Assembly: GCF_900176345.1 (NCBI RefSeq)
Contig: NZ_FWXU01000002.1
Span: forward strand, 186,001-250,000
Direction of reading: 5' to 3'
DNA from: Rhizobium sp. RU36D
Lineage (GTDB): Bacteria; Pseudomonadota; Alphaproteobacteria; Rhizobiales; Rhizobiaceae
Length of the DNA: 64,000 nucleotides
Below, one piece after another: positions 42,503 to 51,392 of the stretch (position 1 is the stretch's first letter; each line of letters starts with the position of its first letter). The notes beneath the pieces were generated by a model, which did not search any database, had not been told where the DNA came from, and was given only the letters and a program-made list of their open reading frames with translations. A program made the translations under genes and the position numbers.

Positions 42503-43621
42503 TCAGGGTTGACCGAGCGTGGCGACGATCTCGACGGCTTCGCCGGCGCGCAGGCCGCTGCCGCCCTTCACGATCACCCGGTCGCCTTCTTTCAGGCCGT
42601 CGACGATCTCGCGGCGCCCATCGTCGGTCTTCTCACCGAGCGCGACCCTGACGGTCGCGACCTTGCCCTCGGCATCCACGAGCTGAAGGGTGCGGCCCGA
42701 CTGGGAATTGCCGATCGCTGCCTCCGGCACCGTCAGCGCCTTGCGTGTGACGATCGGCACCCGGACCCGGGCAAACATGCCGGGCGACAGCAGGCGGTTC
42801 GGATTGGAGACGATGCCGCGAAGGGTGATCGTTCCGGTCGCGCTGTCGATATCGGGGGCGATGTAGTCCAGCTGGCCGACATAGGGATAGGTTACGTCGC
42901 CTTGCAGTCCGGCTTCGACGCGGATCGCTCCCAGGCTTTTCAGGTCGATATTGCGCTCGGCCATCGCGCGACGGATGGCGATCACCTGCCGCTCACTAGC
43001 GGAAAACACCACATGGAGCGGATCGGGCTCGACCAGCGAGGCGAGTTTTGGTGCCGAGGCGGCATTGATGAAGGCGCCGACATCGGCCGTTCGTGCAGCC
43101 AGGATGCCATCGAACGGCGCCTTCACTTCGGTGTAGCTGAGGTTGAGCTCTGCACTGCGGACCTTGGTTTCGGCCGCGGCAACCTGGGCCTCCGCCGCCA
43201 GCTTTTGGGCCGCAGCTGACTCGTTTGCGCTCTGCGATACGACCCGCTGGGCCGAAAGGCCTTCCTGCCGGATCGCATTGGAGGTCGCCTGCTGCAGATT
43301 GGCCTGCTGCTGGCGCAACTCCGCTTCTGCCGCCGCCAGGCTGATGCGATAGGGCTCGGGCTCGATCACGAAGACGACGTCACCGGCCCGCACGGTATCA
43401 CCGTCCTTGAAGTTGACCTTTTCCAGCGTGCCGGACACGCGGGCAACCAGGTCGATCTGGTTGACCGCGCGGAAGCTCCCCGTGGTTTCCAGATGCCGGG
43501 TCACCTCGGCAAGAACAGGAGCCTCGACCATGACCTTCCGCTTCTGGGCCTCAGCAAAGGCGTGACCGCCCCAGCCGACCAGCAGAGCTGCGGCCACGAG
43601 GGGCAACAGTGGATGTTTCAT
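42503..43621 (-). CDS. RND efflux membrane fusion protein
   Basis: Periplasmic adaptor linking the RND pump to the outer membrane, 372 residues. The N-terminal signal is PLLPLVAAALLVGWGGHAFA; no lipobox Cys is present, unlike AcrA. The lipoyl half-motifs are ARVSGTLEKVNFKDGDTVRAG and YTEVKAPFDGILAARTADVG. An alpha-hairpin (SLAAAEAELRQQQANLQQA...) lies between them, and beta-barrel and membrane-proximal domains follow (PEAAIGNSQSGRTLQLVD). It is co-transcribed with the downstream pump gene. Confidence 0.93.
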   Translation of the reverse strand: MKHPLLPLVAAALLVGWGGHAFAEAQKRKVMVEAPVLAEVTRHLETTGSFRAVNQIDLVARVSGTLEKVNFKDGDTVRAGDVVFVIEPEPYRISLAAAEAELRQQQANLQQATSNAIRQEGLSAQRVVSQSANESAAAQKLAAEAQVAAAETKVRSAELNLSYTEVKAPFDGILAARTADVGAFINAASAPKLASLVEPDPLHVVFSASERQVIAIRRAMAERNIDLKSLGAIRVEAGLQGDVTYPYVGQLDYIAPDIDSATGTITLRGIVSNPNRLLSPGMFARVRVPIVTRKALTVPEAAIGNSQSGRTLQLVDAEGKVATVRVALGEKTDDGRREIVDGLKEGDRVIVKGGSGLRAGEAVEIVATLGQP

Positions 43622-43675
43622 GGATCGGATCCTTCCCTTGTGGATGTCGTCTCAGACCGTCTCGCTGAATCGCGC

Positions 43676-43960
43676 CTATTTCAGCGCCTGCAGCTCGGCC
43701 GGAGTCAGCATGCCGTTCTTGTCCTTGTCGATCTTGCCGAAAGCCATGCTGTAGCGACCGGCCTGCTTGACCTTGACGGCGACCTGCTTGCCGGAAGCGG
43801 CGATCGCATCGATGAACACCTTGAACTCAGCCTGATCGAGCATGGTGTCGGCGTTCTTGTCGGCGGTCATGAAGGCCTGCTGTTGCGCCTGTGCCGTCGA
43901 GGCGACGGAAAGTCCTGCCAGCACGGCCAGGACGGGGGCGATAGACTTGAAGTTTGCCAT
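43676..43960 (-). CDS. Secreted EF-hand calcium-binding protein
   Basis: Periplasmic or secreted protein of 94 residues. The signal peptide is SIAPVLAVLAGLSVASTAQA. Two EF-hand loops follow, DKNADTMLDQAEF and DKDKNGMLTPAEL. Both have Asp at positions 1 and 3 and Glu at position 12; the first loop has Thr in place of the usual Gly at position 6. Such small EF-hand proteins are common in rhizobia and have no defined role. It lies 54 bp upstream of the membrane fusion gene, so calcium could influence the pump, but that is only a guess from position. Confidence 0.85.
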   Translation of the reverse strand: MANFKSIAPVLAVLAGLSVASTAQAQQQAFMTADKNADTMLDQAEFKVFIDAIAASGKQVAVKVKQAGRYSMAFGKIDKDKNGMLTPAELQALK

Positions 43961-44017
43961 TTTAGATCTCCTTCTGATGTCGAGATATCCGCCATGTCTG
44001 TCCCCGGAGCGGGGTGG

Positions 44018-45289
44018 CTACTGACGGGCGGAAGCTGTCAGCAAGCCATTGTCCAGCCGGGGCACCGCCAGCATCAGCGATTCCAGGCCAGTCACGAGAG
44101 AAGTGTCCGTCCGCTCGGCGGACAGCGATTGGCCAATGCTGGCGATCGTCGTTGCGTCGCCAAAGGCCTTGTTGTGGTTCTTGCCGATCCCGCCCTTCAC
44201 GCCCGAGATGTCATGGGCCTCGACGCCCAGCGCGCGGAACTGCGCGATGTCGGTGGTTTCGCCGGTGCGGATCTTGCCGCCGAACAGCTTGCGCGAGATC
44301 TGCAGCGCACGGTCATCGGAAGAGACGTAAACCTTGAGCCGTCCGCGCAGCGCGCCGAGCTGGCTGATCTGCGTCCGGAAGACGTCGAAATCGACATCGG
44401 GGGCGGCCAGCACAACCGTGCCGATCCGGTCGAGGATCGCAGCGTCCTTCGAGATGGCGATCTGGCGCAGCGTTTCCATGGTAAGCCAGCCGCCCATGGA
44501 ATGGGCAAAGATGTCGATGCCGCCGATATTGGGCTCCGCCGCCAGCGCGTTCAACAGCTGCTGCATCGCGTCACGGCTGTAATTGGCGGAATCCTTGTCA
44601 TAGCCGTAGCCGGCGGTGACGCCTCTGGACGGCCAGCTGAAAAGCACCGGCAGGCCCTGGAAACGCGTGTCATCGACGATCTGGGCGAAGCGCACGACGG
44701 ATTCGTCGAACTGGGTGTTGTAGCCATGGGTGAAGACCAGCGCGCGCGGCTTCGGCTTGCCGAACGCGACCGGTGCGGCGGCTACCTGCGCCTTGAATTC
44801 CGGATAGGTAATCTCCTCAGCCTTCACCAGCGTGATGTCCTTGGCCGGATCGGGCTTCGACCGGTTGACCGGCAGGGTTCCGGGAATACGCCCGGGGGGC
44901 ATGGACATGGCGAGGTTGACGAAATGCACCTGGGTGTCGCGATCGCCGCCGAAGAGGAAGCCCTTGCCCTTTTGCGGGTCGGGCTTGCGGGTGGTCACGG
45001 CAAGAATGGTCCGCGTCTGTTGCGGAGCGATGTCGGCTGCGACCGGCGTGAGCAGACCCGTGGTCGAGGTCTGGCAGCCGGCGAGGACCGATGCCAGCAG
45101 GCATAGCGCCAGCACGTTGGCCAACCGTCCCGCACCTTTGCCTGCCGCCGCTGCCGTGTCTCGGACCGCAAGGCCCGTCTTGCTGAACATGCTCGTGACC
45201 CACCATACCCCACGCGGCCGGGCATCCGCCGCCGCTTGTCTGGCCGGCACCATCGTCCAAGGGTTGCGGTGAAGCCATCCCATGTTCAT
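44018..45289 (-). CDS. Alpha/beta hydrolase lipoprotein (DUF900 type)
   Basis: Predicted esterase-like lipoprotein, up to 423 residues. A lipobox is seen in LCLLASVLAGCQTSTTGLL, so it should be anchored at the membrane after a signal peptide. The hydrolase core has the HGYNTQFDESVVRF oxyanion region and the nucleophile elbow AHSMGG, with a later Asp in APDVDFDVF and His in SGVKGGIGKNHNKAF as possible triad members. The ATG at 45289 overlaps the MscS gene stop by four bases, while the ATG at 45190 (MFSKTGLAV) gives a more normal signal peptide. Both are possible. The substrate is unknown. Confidence 0.82.
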   Translation of the reverse strand: MNMGWLHRNPWTMVPARQAAADARPRGVWWVTSMFSKTGLAVRDTAAAAGKGAGRLANVLALCLLASVLAGCQTSTTGLLTPVAADIAPQQTRTILAVTTRKPDPQKGKGFLFGGDRDTQVHFVNLAMSMPPGRIPGTLPVNRSKPDPAKDITLVKAEEITYPEFKAQVAAAPVAFGKPKPRALVFTHGYNTQFDESVVRFAQIVDDTRFQGLPVLFSWPSRGVTAGYGYDKDSANYSRDAMQQLLNALAAEPNIGGIDIFAHSMGGWLTMETLRQIAISKDAAILDRIGTVVLAAPDVDFDVFRTQISQLGALRGRLKVYVSSDDRALQISRKLFGGKIRTGETTDIAQFRALGVEAHDISGVKGGIGKNHNKAFGDATTIASIGQSLSAERTDTSLVTGLESLMLAVPRLDNGLLTASARQ

Positions 45290-47184
45290 GGGGTCTGAAC
45301 CTCCGCGACCGTGCCGCTCACAGGGTTTGCCGTCGCGCGCACCTCCGCGAGAGACACGCGAACGCCATCGGCTGCGAGATCGAAGCCGGAGGCTTCGAGC
45401 ACCTCAAGAAGCAGGGCGCGGATCAGCGGGACCGCGGTCACGGCGGAGGCGCGGGCCAGGTTGAAGCTCAGCACCAATTCCCCGGCCTGCGCTTCGGCCG
45501 AAACCGGGGTGATGGCGATCTTTCCGATGATGGCCGCCTGGAGACTGGTTTCGCTGCGCAGCGTCGATGCCGCCAGCCGCAACAAGCGCGCCTGTCGCAG
45601 GGCATCCGGCTGCTCTTGCAGGCTGAGGCTGACACGGGCGAGCACCAGGCCACGGCTGCGGCTCGCCACCGTCTCGATCTGGCCGTAGGGGATCGTATGT
45701 AGCCGATCATCGGTGCTGCGCAGCCTGAGACTGCGGATCTGGATCTGCTCCACCCGGCCATGGGTGCCGTCGATCTCGATCTCCTCGCCCAGCCGGAAGG
45801 CATCGTCCAGCATCCAGAAGATGCCCGAGATCACGTCCTTGACCAGTGCCTGGGATCCAAGGCTGACCGCCAGGCCGAGAATACCCGCTCCGGCCATGAT
45901 CGGCGTGGTATCGACGCCCAGAACCGACAAGGCGACCAGCGAAAACACCGAACCGATCAGGCCCAGCATGGCAACGCGGATAATCGGCAGCACTGTCGTC
46001 ACACGTGCGCGACGCAGCTCCTCGTCTTCGAGCGAGGTCAGGCTCTCCTTCGGCATCATGCTGGATTCGACCCAGGCATGGGTCACGGCAGCAAGCACGG
46101 ATGCGAATAGCAGCACCAGCAGCGCGAAATTGATCTGCCGCGAATATTGCGGCCAGTCCTGTTGCGGAATGACCGCGAGCGTGCCGACCAGCCAGTATTC
46201 GACGATCAGCCGCAGGATGACGGCTGCCGCCAAGGCATCGATCACCACCCGCACCACGAACAGCCGCCGCATCATGCTGGGCTTGCGCGACAGCTGGATC
46301 GAGAGCGCGATCGACCGGTCGAAGGCGAGCGCCAGCATCAGGGCGATCGTGGTGCCTTTGATGCCCTGGTAGAGGTCGAACTGCTGCATCAGCCAGCCCC
46401 AGATCCATAGCGCTGAGACCATCACGACCATCCAGACCGCAACCGTGTGGAGAAGCGGCGTCAAGCCGAGGCGGCGCAGCATGTGCAGCAGGCGAAGCAC
46501 CGCCACCATCATCGCCAGGGCGCCGAGCATGGCCAGCAGCTTCACGGCATCCGGCGACATGCCGACACGCTCGGCCGCTGCCAGAAGGCAGGCCATCAGA
46601 TGCCCCGCGGCCAGGATCACCGCGCCGCGCCGCAGCCCCTTCTCTGCGCCGATTTCATCCAGCGGCAAGAGCCGCAATTGCGGGATGCGTGGTCGCAGCA
46701 CGATGCCGAGAAAGGTGATGGCCGAGAGCCAGTAGATCACGGCCAGGAGAAATTCCCGGGCAAATCCGTCGCCCAGGGGATCCATGCTGAGAAACCGGAC
46801 GGATATCGCCCGCCCCACCGCGATCGCCGCCAGCAGTGGCACCAGGCTCCAGCCGGTCAGCTTCAAGACGGCGAGGAACGGCACCCGTTCGCTTGCCGCG
46901 GCCTCCCGCCGCCGCTTGAGCCCATAGCTCAGGAGCAGGAAGACCAGGATCACCAATCCACCAACCCCCAAGCTCAAGCCAAGAACCTGCGGTGCAGACG
47001 CCATTGAGGCGGTGCCCGCCCGCAGCAGCTCCTGATCAAGCTGCGGCAGCGCCGCAACCGTATCCAGCAGCTCCGTCTCGAGGCGATCGACCACCTGCTC
47101 GGCACTGACGATCCAGTCGCCGACATTGACCACCGGTTCGGCAGGCGTCGGAGAGGGGTTTGTCGCAGCCGCTTGACCGTCCAT
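45286..47184 (-). CDS. MscS-family mechanosensitive ion channel protein
   Basis: Large MscS-like channel, 632 residues. An N-terminal non-membrane region with a helical stretch (VDRLETELLDTVAALPQLDQ) is followed by several membrane helices. The MscS core (about 390-560) has the pore-helix sequence LVALSVLGVDTTPIMAGAGI with LGLAVSLGSQALVKDVISGI, then the beta domain (GEEIEIDGTHGRVEQIQIRS). It probably relieves osmotic stress, though the large N-terminal part suggests a regulated or sensory variant. Four bases overlap the hydrolase start downstream. Confidence 0.9.
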   Translation of the reverse strand: MDGQAAATNPSPTPAEPVVNVGDWIVSAEQVVDRLETELLDTVAALPQLDQELLRAGTASMASAPQVLGLSLGVGGLVILVFLLLSYGLKRRREAAASERVPFLAVLKLTGWSLVPLLAAIAVGRAISVRFLSMDPLGDGFAREFLLAVIYWLSAITFLGIVLRPRIPQLRLLPLDEIGAEKGLRRGAVILAAGHLMACLLAAAERVGMSPDAVKLLAMLGALAMMVAVLRLLHMLRRLGLTPLLHTVAVWMVVMVSALWIWGWLMQQFDLYQGIKGTTIALMLALAFDRSIALSIQLSRKPSMMRRLFVVRVVIDALAAAVILRLIVEYWLVGTLAVIPQQDWPQYSRQINFALLVLLFASVLAAVTHAWVESSMMPKESLTSLEDEELRRARVTTVLPIIRVAMLGLIGSVFSLVALSVLGVDTTPIMAGAGILGLAVSLGSQALVKDVISGIFWMLDDAFRLGEEIEIDGTHGRVEQIQIRSLRLRSTDDRLHTIPYGQIETVASRSRGLVLARVSLSLQEQPDALRQARLLRLAASTLRSETSLQAAIIGKIAITPVSAEAQAGELVLSFNLARASAVTAVPLIRALLLEVLEASGFDLAADGVRVSLAEVRATANPVSGTVAEVQTP

Positions 47185-47440
47185 CGTGTCTGTCCCTTCT
47201 CCATTCAGCTGGAGAAAACCGGGCTCGGCGGGAGAAGCGGCCCGCGAGCTTCAACTAGAGCCGGATGGCGACCGAGAACCGCCATGCACTTTTCGGCATC
47301 ATGCTCTGACAGCAGCCATTACGGGTGCGGGCCGGGCCTCGCCACCCCATGTTCATGGCGTGGTGGCGCACCCGGAATCGGTCATGCTGTGTTCAAGCCG
47401 ATGCTTGGTCGGCGCCTCACGAAAATCTGGAGAAATCGCC

Positions 47441-47833
47441 ATGATCCGCCGCCGAATTGGTCTCAAGGCCGTATTGGCCCTCAGCTATCTCGCCGCGCTG
47501 GCAGCGCCCATCCTGACCGCCGCACCCGCCGAGGCTGTCGTCTACTGCAAGGCAGTCGGCGTGCCGAAGGGCTGCATCGTGCGGCCGCCGACTGTGGTTG
47601 TCGTCTATTGCACGGCACCCGGTGTTCCGGTCGGTTGCGTCGCTCGTCCCGCCGCTCGCAAGGCCGTGTACTGCACTGCCCCGGGCGTGCCTGTCGGTTG
47701 CGTTGGCAGGCCGGGCGTGGGCGTCGGTGCGCCCGGTGTCGGTGTGACGCGCGCACCGGGTGTTGGTGCCCCGGGCGTGGGTGCCGCACCGGCCAATCGT
47801 GGCGGCCCGGTCAACCGCGTCGGTGTTCGCTGA
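47441..47833 (+). CDS. Secreted protein with VYC(T/K)APGVPVGC repeats
   Basis: I do not recognise a named family. The product is 130 residues. A signal peptide (LKAVLALSYLAALAAPILTA, cleavage near AEA) is followed by three 13-residue repeats VYCxAxGVPxGC(I/V) at about residues 34-46, 55-67 and 76-88. Their starts are exactly 21 residues apart. Each repeat holds two Cys nine residues apart, six Cys in all, which could form disulfides in the periplasm. The tail is Gly, Val, Pro and Ala rich (GVGVGAPGVGVTRAPGVGAP). The ATG at 47441 has GGAG at a good distance; the open frame continues upstream without a signal peptide. Confidence 0.72.
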   Translation: MIRRRIGLKAVLALSYLAALAAPILTAAPAEAVVYCKAVGVPKGCIVRPPTVVVVYCTAPGVPVGCVARPAARKAVYCTAPGVPVGCVGRPGVGVGAPGVGVTRAPGVGAPGVGAAPANRGGPVNRVGVR

Positions 47834-47974
47834 ACTCTTCTAGCCATCGATGTGGCTCCCGCGCGGAGCCGCAGACGAGATCCTGTCAGCCGGGATTGAC
47901 CTTCCGGCCCCACCGATCTGCCTGTCCCCGCCGGTCGGTCCGGGCGGTTGCTGATACCCAACTCTCCACGGGTT

Positions 47975-49876
47975 TCAGACCGCCTGGGCCGATTCGGGAA
48001 AGTCGCGCGGCAGCAGCAGCGACACGGTCGTGCCATTGGCATCGCTGTCTATGGACAGGGTGACATCGCAAAGGGCGGCACGCTTCTTCATGTTCAGCAA
48101 GCCCCTGCCCGGTCGTGATCCTGTCGGGATTGTCTCGCCGACCGAAAAGCCACGGCCATTGTCGCGAACCGACACCTTTCCCCTGGGATTTTTATCCTCG
48201 CCCATCACAGTCTCGATTGTGATCGCGACGGTCGATGCTCCGGAATGCTTGATGGCATTGGTCACCGCCTCGTCCAGAAGCCTGACGACCTGGATGACAT
48301 GGCGTGGACGCAAGCCGGGATATACCGGCAGCCCGCCCGGCGCCTTCACGCTCCAGGCCAGCGTCATGTCATGGGCGCGCAACTGGCCCGATATGCGTTC
48401 GCGCCAGGAGCCGAGCGCCAGCATCAGATCGCCGTCGATCTCTTCCATCGCGTCGATGACGAGGCGAAGGTCGCGCAAGGCAGCGCGCGCCGCATCGCCG
48501 ATGGTGTTGGTCGTGTCCCCCGGTTGTTCGGCCAGCGCGACGATGCTGACAAGCTGGCCGCCGAGCCCGTCATGCAGGTCGCGCATCAGGCGGGTGCGCT
48601 CCGATGCCAGGGCGGCGGCCTTGGCGCGCTCTTCCTCACGGGCAAAGCTCTTCCTCAGCTTCGATTCCGCTTCCGAAACCTGCTTGACCAGTCGGTCTGC
48701 GAAACTGTCGGCGTCATTCAGCGCCTGCACGAAACGCCATGTCAGCCAGACCCCGATGACAAGCACGACGAAGGAATAGCCGAACCAGCCGATGAACAGG
48801 CGCTCGCCGGGAATAACCCGCAGGCTTGTCAGAATGTCGTTCAGCGCACAGCCCAGCATCACGGAGAAGACAGGGCCGAGCACCAGCGCTTTCCGGTTGC
48901 CCTCCAGCGCCGCCTTGCCAAGGATCAGGCATGCCACGGCTGCGCATAGACCAATGGTCGGCGGCCCCAGGGGCAGGTAGATCGCCCGCAGCACCTCCTG
49001 CTGTCCCACGAGACCGGCCAGTGCAATGATGACGCCGGGCACGAAGGTCAGGAGAAGCCATGGGGATGGCTTCCTGCCGATAAAGCGAAAAATGAAATGC
49101 AGCACCAGCGGGGCCTGGGTCACCACGGCCGCCCCAACCAGCCCCAGCGTCTGGGGCGGAGCCGGCATGGAAACGAAATATTGAGCAAAGCCGATCAGCA
49201 TGGCGAGTGAAAGCAGCCCATAGCTTTGATCATGCCGGCGGCTAAGCCATATCAGCCCGAGGATCGCCCCAAGCGTGGCCTGTCCTGCGACCAGAACGAG
49301 AGGCAGCGTTTCAAACAGGATGGTTCGTTGATCGTGGGCAGGCCTCAAGACCTCGTCGGGTCCGGCATAGATTTTGTCGATATAGCCGCTCACCGGACCC
49401 CAGGTGAAAAGGCGAATTGTGAGTTCATTCGGCCCCTCATGAAACAGCTTCTCCGGGATCGTCGCCATCGCGGAGCTGTTTCGATCCGGCCTGCGGCTCA
49501 TCACATTGCGACGTGTATCGTGGATCAGCGTCCCATTGACCTCCAGCAAGACGGCTGTGGTGAAACGCGGCACGAAAATGCCCCAGGGCACATTGTTTTG
49601 CGAGCTTGGCCGCTCAAGGGAGACGCGATAGACCACCGAAGCGATGGGTTCGGGCGAGAAGGGTCGGAAATCCGGCAAGGTGATGGGTTGGAAGTTTCCC
49701 GCCTGGTCCTTAATCTCGACGCCCTTCAGCGCGTAGACATCAGGCGGCAACGGCGCCCCGATCTGCCGCGCGAAGATGCAGAACACGATGATCAAAGGTT
49801 GCAGGGCCATGTATAGCAGGAACCAGCCGAGCCTGCCCCGCAGCCGAGCCATCCCCCATTCCATGTTGAGCGGCAC
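47975..49876 (-). CDS. Membrane sensor histidine kinase, NarL-type (HisKA_3)
   Basis: Kinase of 633 residues. The N-terminal helix is followed by a periplasmic jelly-roll-like domain (about 35-185), then about seven membrane helices (about 190-385), resembling 7TMR-DISM receptors. A coiled linker (KQVSEAESKLRKSFAREEER) precedes the HisKA_3 phospho-site RLMRDLHDGLGGQLVSI and the HATPase with DEAVTNAIKHSG and DNGRGFSVGE. ATGs at 49876, 49864 and 49852 are all possible; MARLRG at 49852 looks the most natural. It is 8 bp downstream of its response regulator gene. The stimulus is unknown. Confidence 0.88.
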   Translation of the reverse strand: MPLNMEWGMARLRGRLGWFLLYMALQPLIIVFCIFARQIGAPLPPDVYALKGVEIKDQAGNFQPITLPDFRPFSPEPIASVVYRVSLERPSSQNNVPWGIFVPRFTTAVLLEVNGTLIHDTRRNVMSRRPDRNSSAMATIPEKLFHEGPNELTIRLFTWGPVSGYIDKIYAGPDEVLRPAHDQRTILFETLPLVLVAGQATLGAILGLIWLSRRHDQSYGLLSLAMLIGFAQYFVSMPAPPQTLGLVGAAVVTQAPLVLHFIFRFIGRKPSPWLLLTFVPGVIIALAGLVGQQEVLRAIYLPLGPPTIGLCAAVACLILGKAALEGNRKALVLGPVFSVMLGCALNDILTSLRVIPGERLFIGWFGYSFVVLVIGVWLTWRFVQALNDADSFADRLVKQVSEAESKLRKSFAREEERAKAAALASERTRLMRDLHDGLGGQLVSIVALAEQPGDTTNTIGDAARAALRDLRLVIDAMEEIDGDLMLALGSWRERISGQLRAHDMTLAWSVKAPGGLPVYPGLRPRHVIQVVRLLDEAVTNAIKHSGASTVAITIETVMGEDKNPRGKVSVRDNGRGFSVGETIPTGSRPGRGLLNMKKRAALCDVTLSIDSDANGTTVSLLLPRDFPESAQAV

Positions 49877-49884
49877 CTTTCGTC

Positions 49885-50559
49885 TTAGAGCTTGATCAAG
49901 CCCTGCTGCAACGCTTCAAACACCGCCTCCCCGCGCGTGTTCACCTCAAGCTTGCGATAGATGTTCTTGATATAGCCCGGCACCGTCTGGCGGGAAATAC
50001 CCAGATAATCAGCTATATCCCCATAGCTGAAACCCTTGGCGATGCCCCAGAGGATATCGATTTCGCGGGCGGTCAGCTTGGCGGTGTTGAGGTCCGTGCG
50101 GGTGGCGGGATCCTTGACCCCCTGAGTGCGCTTGACGATGAAGCGGGCAATCGAGGCCGAGATGGGTGAATGGCCGCGCATCAGGTCGCGCACCGTATCG
50201 GCAATATCGGCCAGCAGGGCATCCTTCAGCAGATAGCCATTGGCCCCGAGCAGGATGGCGGAGATCACGCTTTCCTCGTCACCCAGGATCGAGATGACCA
50301 TGATCTCGGTGGATTGCCCGCGCTGCCGGACCTCGCGGATCAGGTCCATGCCGTGGCCGTCAGGCAGTTGCAGGTCGGTCAACAGCACATCGGGATAGCC
50401 GCGGGCCAGGAGTTGGCGCGCTTCCGCAAGGGTGCCGGCCTGGAAAACGGAAAATGCCGTGGGGTCGGACAGTCCATCGGCGATACGCTGTCGCGTGGGC
50501 GCATCATCCTCGACGATGACGACGGATATCGGTCCGGCTTTCTCCGTTTGGGCTTCCAA
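49885..50559 (-). CDS. NarL/LuxR-type response regulator
   Basis: Response regulator of 224 residues. The receiver domain has the acidic pair VVIVEDDAP (Asp18, Asp19), phospho-acceptor Asp62 in VLLTDLQLPDGHG, and Lys in GANGYLLKDALLADI. The C-terminal LuxR-type helix-turn-helix (about 160-222) has LTAREIDILWGIAKGFSYGD, IADYLGISRQTVPGYIKNIY and RKLEVNTRGEAVFEAL. Note TVPGYIKNIY where most family members have TV-K/S-x-H-I. It is transcribed before its partner kinase. Target genes are not evident. Confidence 0.92.
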   Translation of the reverse strand: MEAQTEKAGPISVVIVEDDAPTRQRIADGLSDPTAFSVFQAGTLAEARQLLARGYPDVLLTDLQLPDGHGMDLIREVRQRGQSTEIMVISILGDEESVISAILLGANGYLLKDALLADIADTVRDLMRGHSPISASIARFIVKRTQGVKDPATRTDLNTAKLTAREIDILWGIAKGFSYGDIADYLGISRQTVPGYIKNIYRKLEVNTRGEAVFEALQQGLIKL

Positions 50560-50701
50560 GTCAGCACTCGCTTTCAGGCCTCGGCATGGCCAACGGGATT
50601 ATTGCGCAATTCCTAATGTCGCAACAGCCATGATCATGGGGGTGCGACGGGCTGCAAATCATGCGCGAGGGCTGTCACGCCATGGCCCTGCCCCTTAAAA
50701 T

Positions 50702-50998
50702 TCACTCGTCAAACAGGAGGCTGCCATAGTCTGTGGCGCCATGCAGCACATGCAGGATCACCACCCTGTCTTCCTCGACCCGATAGAAGATCACGTAATT
50801 GCCATGGACGCGGCGACGCACGCCGTGCTGCTCGTAGCGCGGCACCAGCGCAAACCGCTTGGGGTTATCAGTGAGCCCCTCGCATTTCACCCGCAATTCG
50901 CGGATGACTGTGAGCGCTCTCAGCGGATTGTCCGCAGCGATGTAGTCGGCGATCCGTTCAAGATCGCCTTCCGCCTCGCGGGTAAACTCCAGCATCAT
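50702..50998 (-). CDS. parE: ParE/RelE-family toxin
   Basis: Toxin component of a type II toxin-antitoxin pair, 98 residues with the ParE/RelE fold: LEFTREAEGDLERIADYIAA, a central SS with ELRVKCEGLTDNPKRF, and the C-terminal strands RRRVHGNYVIFYRVEEDRVV and ILHVLHG. ParE toxins inhibit DNA gyrase, but RelE-like ribonuclease activity cannot be excluded from sequence alone. The start (ATGATG) overlaps the antitoxin stop by four bases, the standard arrangement. Confidence 0.9.
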   Translation of the reverse strand: MMLEFTREAEGDLERIADYIAADNPLRALTVIRELRVKCEGLTDNPKRFALVPRYEQHGVRRRVHGNYVIFYRVEEDRVVILHVLHGATDYGSLLFDE

Positions 50999-51261
50999 GC
51001 CGAAGTCTCGTCCCGCTCGCTCATCCCGCGATACTTTGCCTCAAGCCGGTCAAACACGTCGCTTGCCGGTCGTGTCCGTCCAGCATCCGCATCAGCAACG
51101 CCCCGCTTGATCGAGGCGTCGAGGGCTGCAAGCTTGGCTTCGCGATCCTGGATCAAGCGCACGCCTTCCCTCAGCACTTCGCTCTTCGAGCCATAGCGGC
51201 CGGTCTCCACGAGCTGCTGGATATAGCTCTCAAGCTGTTTTCCCAGATCGGCGCTGATCAT
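50995..51261 (-). CDS. parD: ParD-family antitoxin
   Basis: Antitoxin, 88 residues. The N-terminal ribbon-helix-helix is readable as ADLGKQLESYIQQLVETGRY followed by GSKSEVLREGVRLIQDREAK. The C-terminal part that wraps the toxin is charged (DAGRTRPASDVFDRLEAKYR). It is the first gene of the parDE pair and probably represses its own promoter through the short palindrome and direct repeats just upstream. Confidence 0.9.
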   Translation of the reverse strand: MISADLGKQLESYIQQLVETGRYGSKSEVLREGVRLIQDREAKLAALDASIKRGVADADAGRTRPASDVFDRLEAKYRGMSERDETSA

Positions 51262-51276
51262 CGCGGTTCTCCATCG

Positions 51277-51321
51277 ATCGTCACGATGAGCATGATGCCA
51301 TTCTTATCAACTATTATCAAC
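51277..51321. promoter_or_regulatory. Candidate ParD operator region
   Basis: ATCGTCACGAT (51277-51287) is an 11-bp palindrome 15 bp upstream of the parD start. Beyond it TTATCAAC occurs twice with a 10-bp period (51304-51311 and 51314-51321), a spacing suited to ribbon-helix-helix dimers binding one DNA face. Confidence 0.4.
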
Positions 51322-51392
51322 CGCAAGCGAAGGCGACGAGCGACGAGCCGCGGGGGTCGTGCCCTTCACCTGGCCCCTTGGCCCAACCGACC

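Noticed and set aside
47854..47870. Hairpin GGCTCC-N5-GGAGCC after the Cys-repeat gene
   Set aside because: Only a 6-bp stem with no T-tract; too weak to call a terminator.
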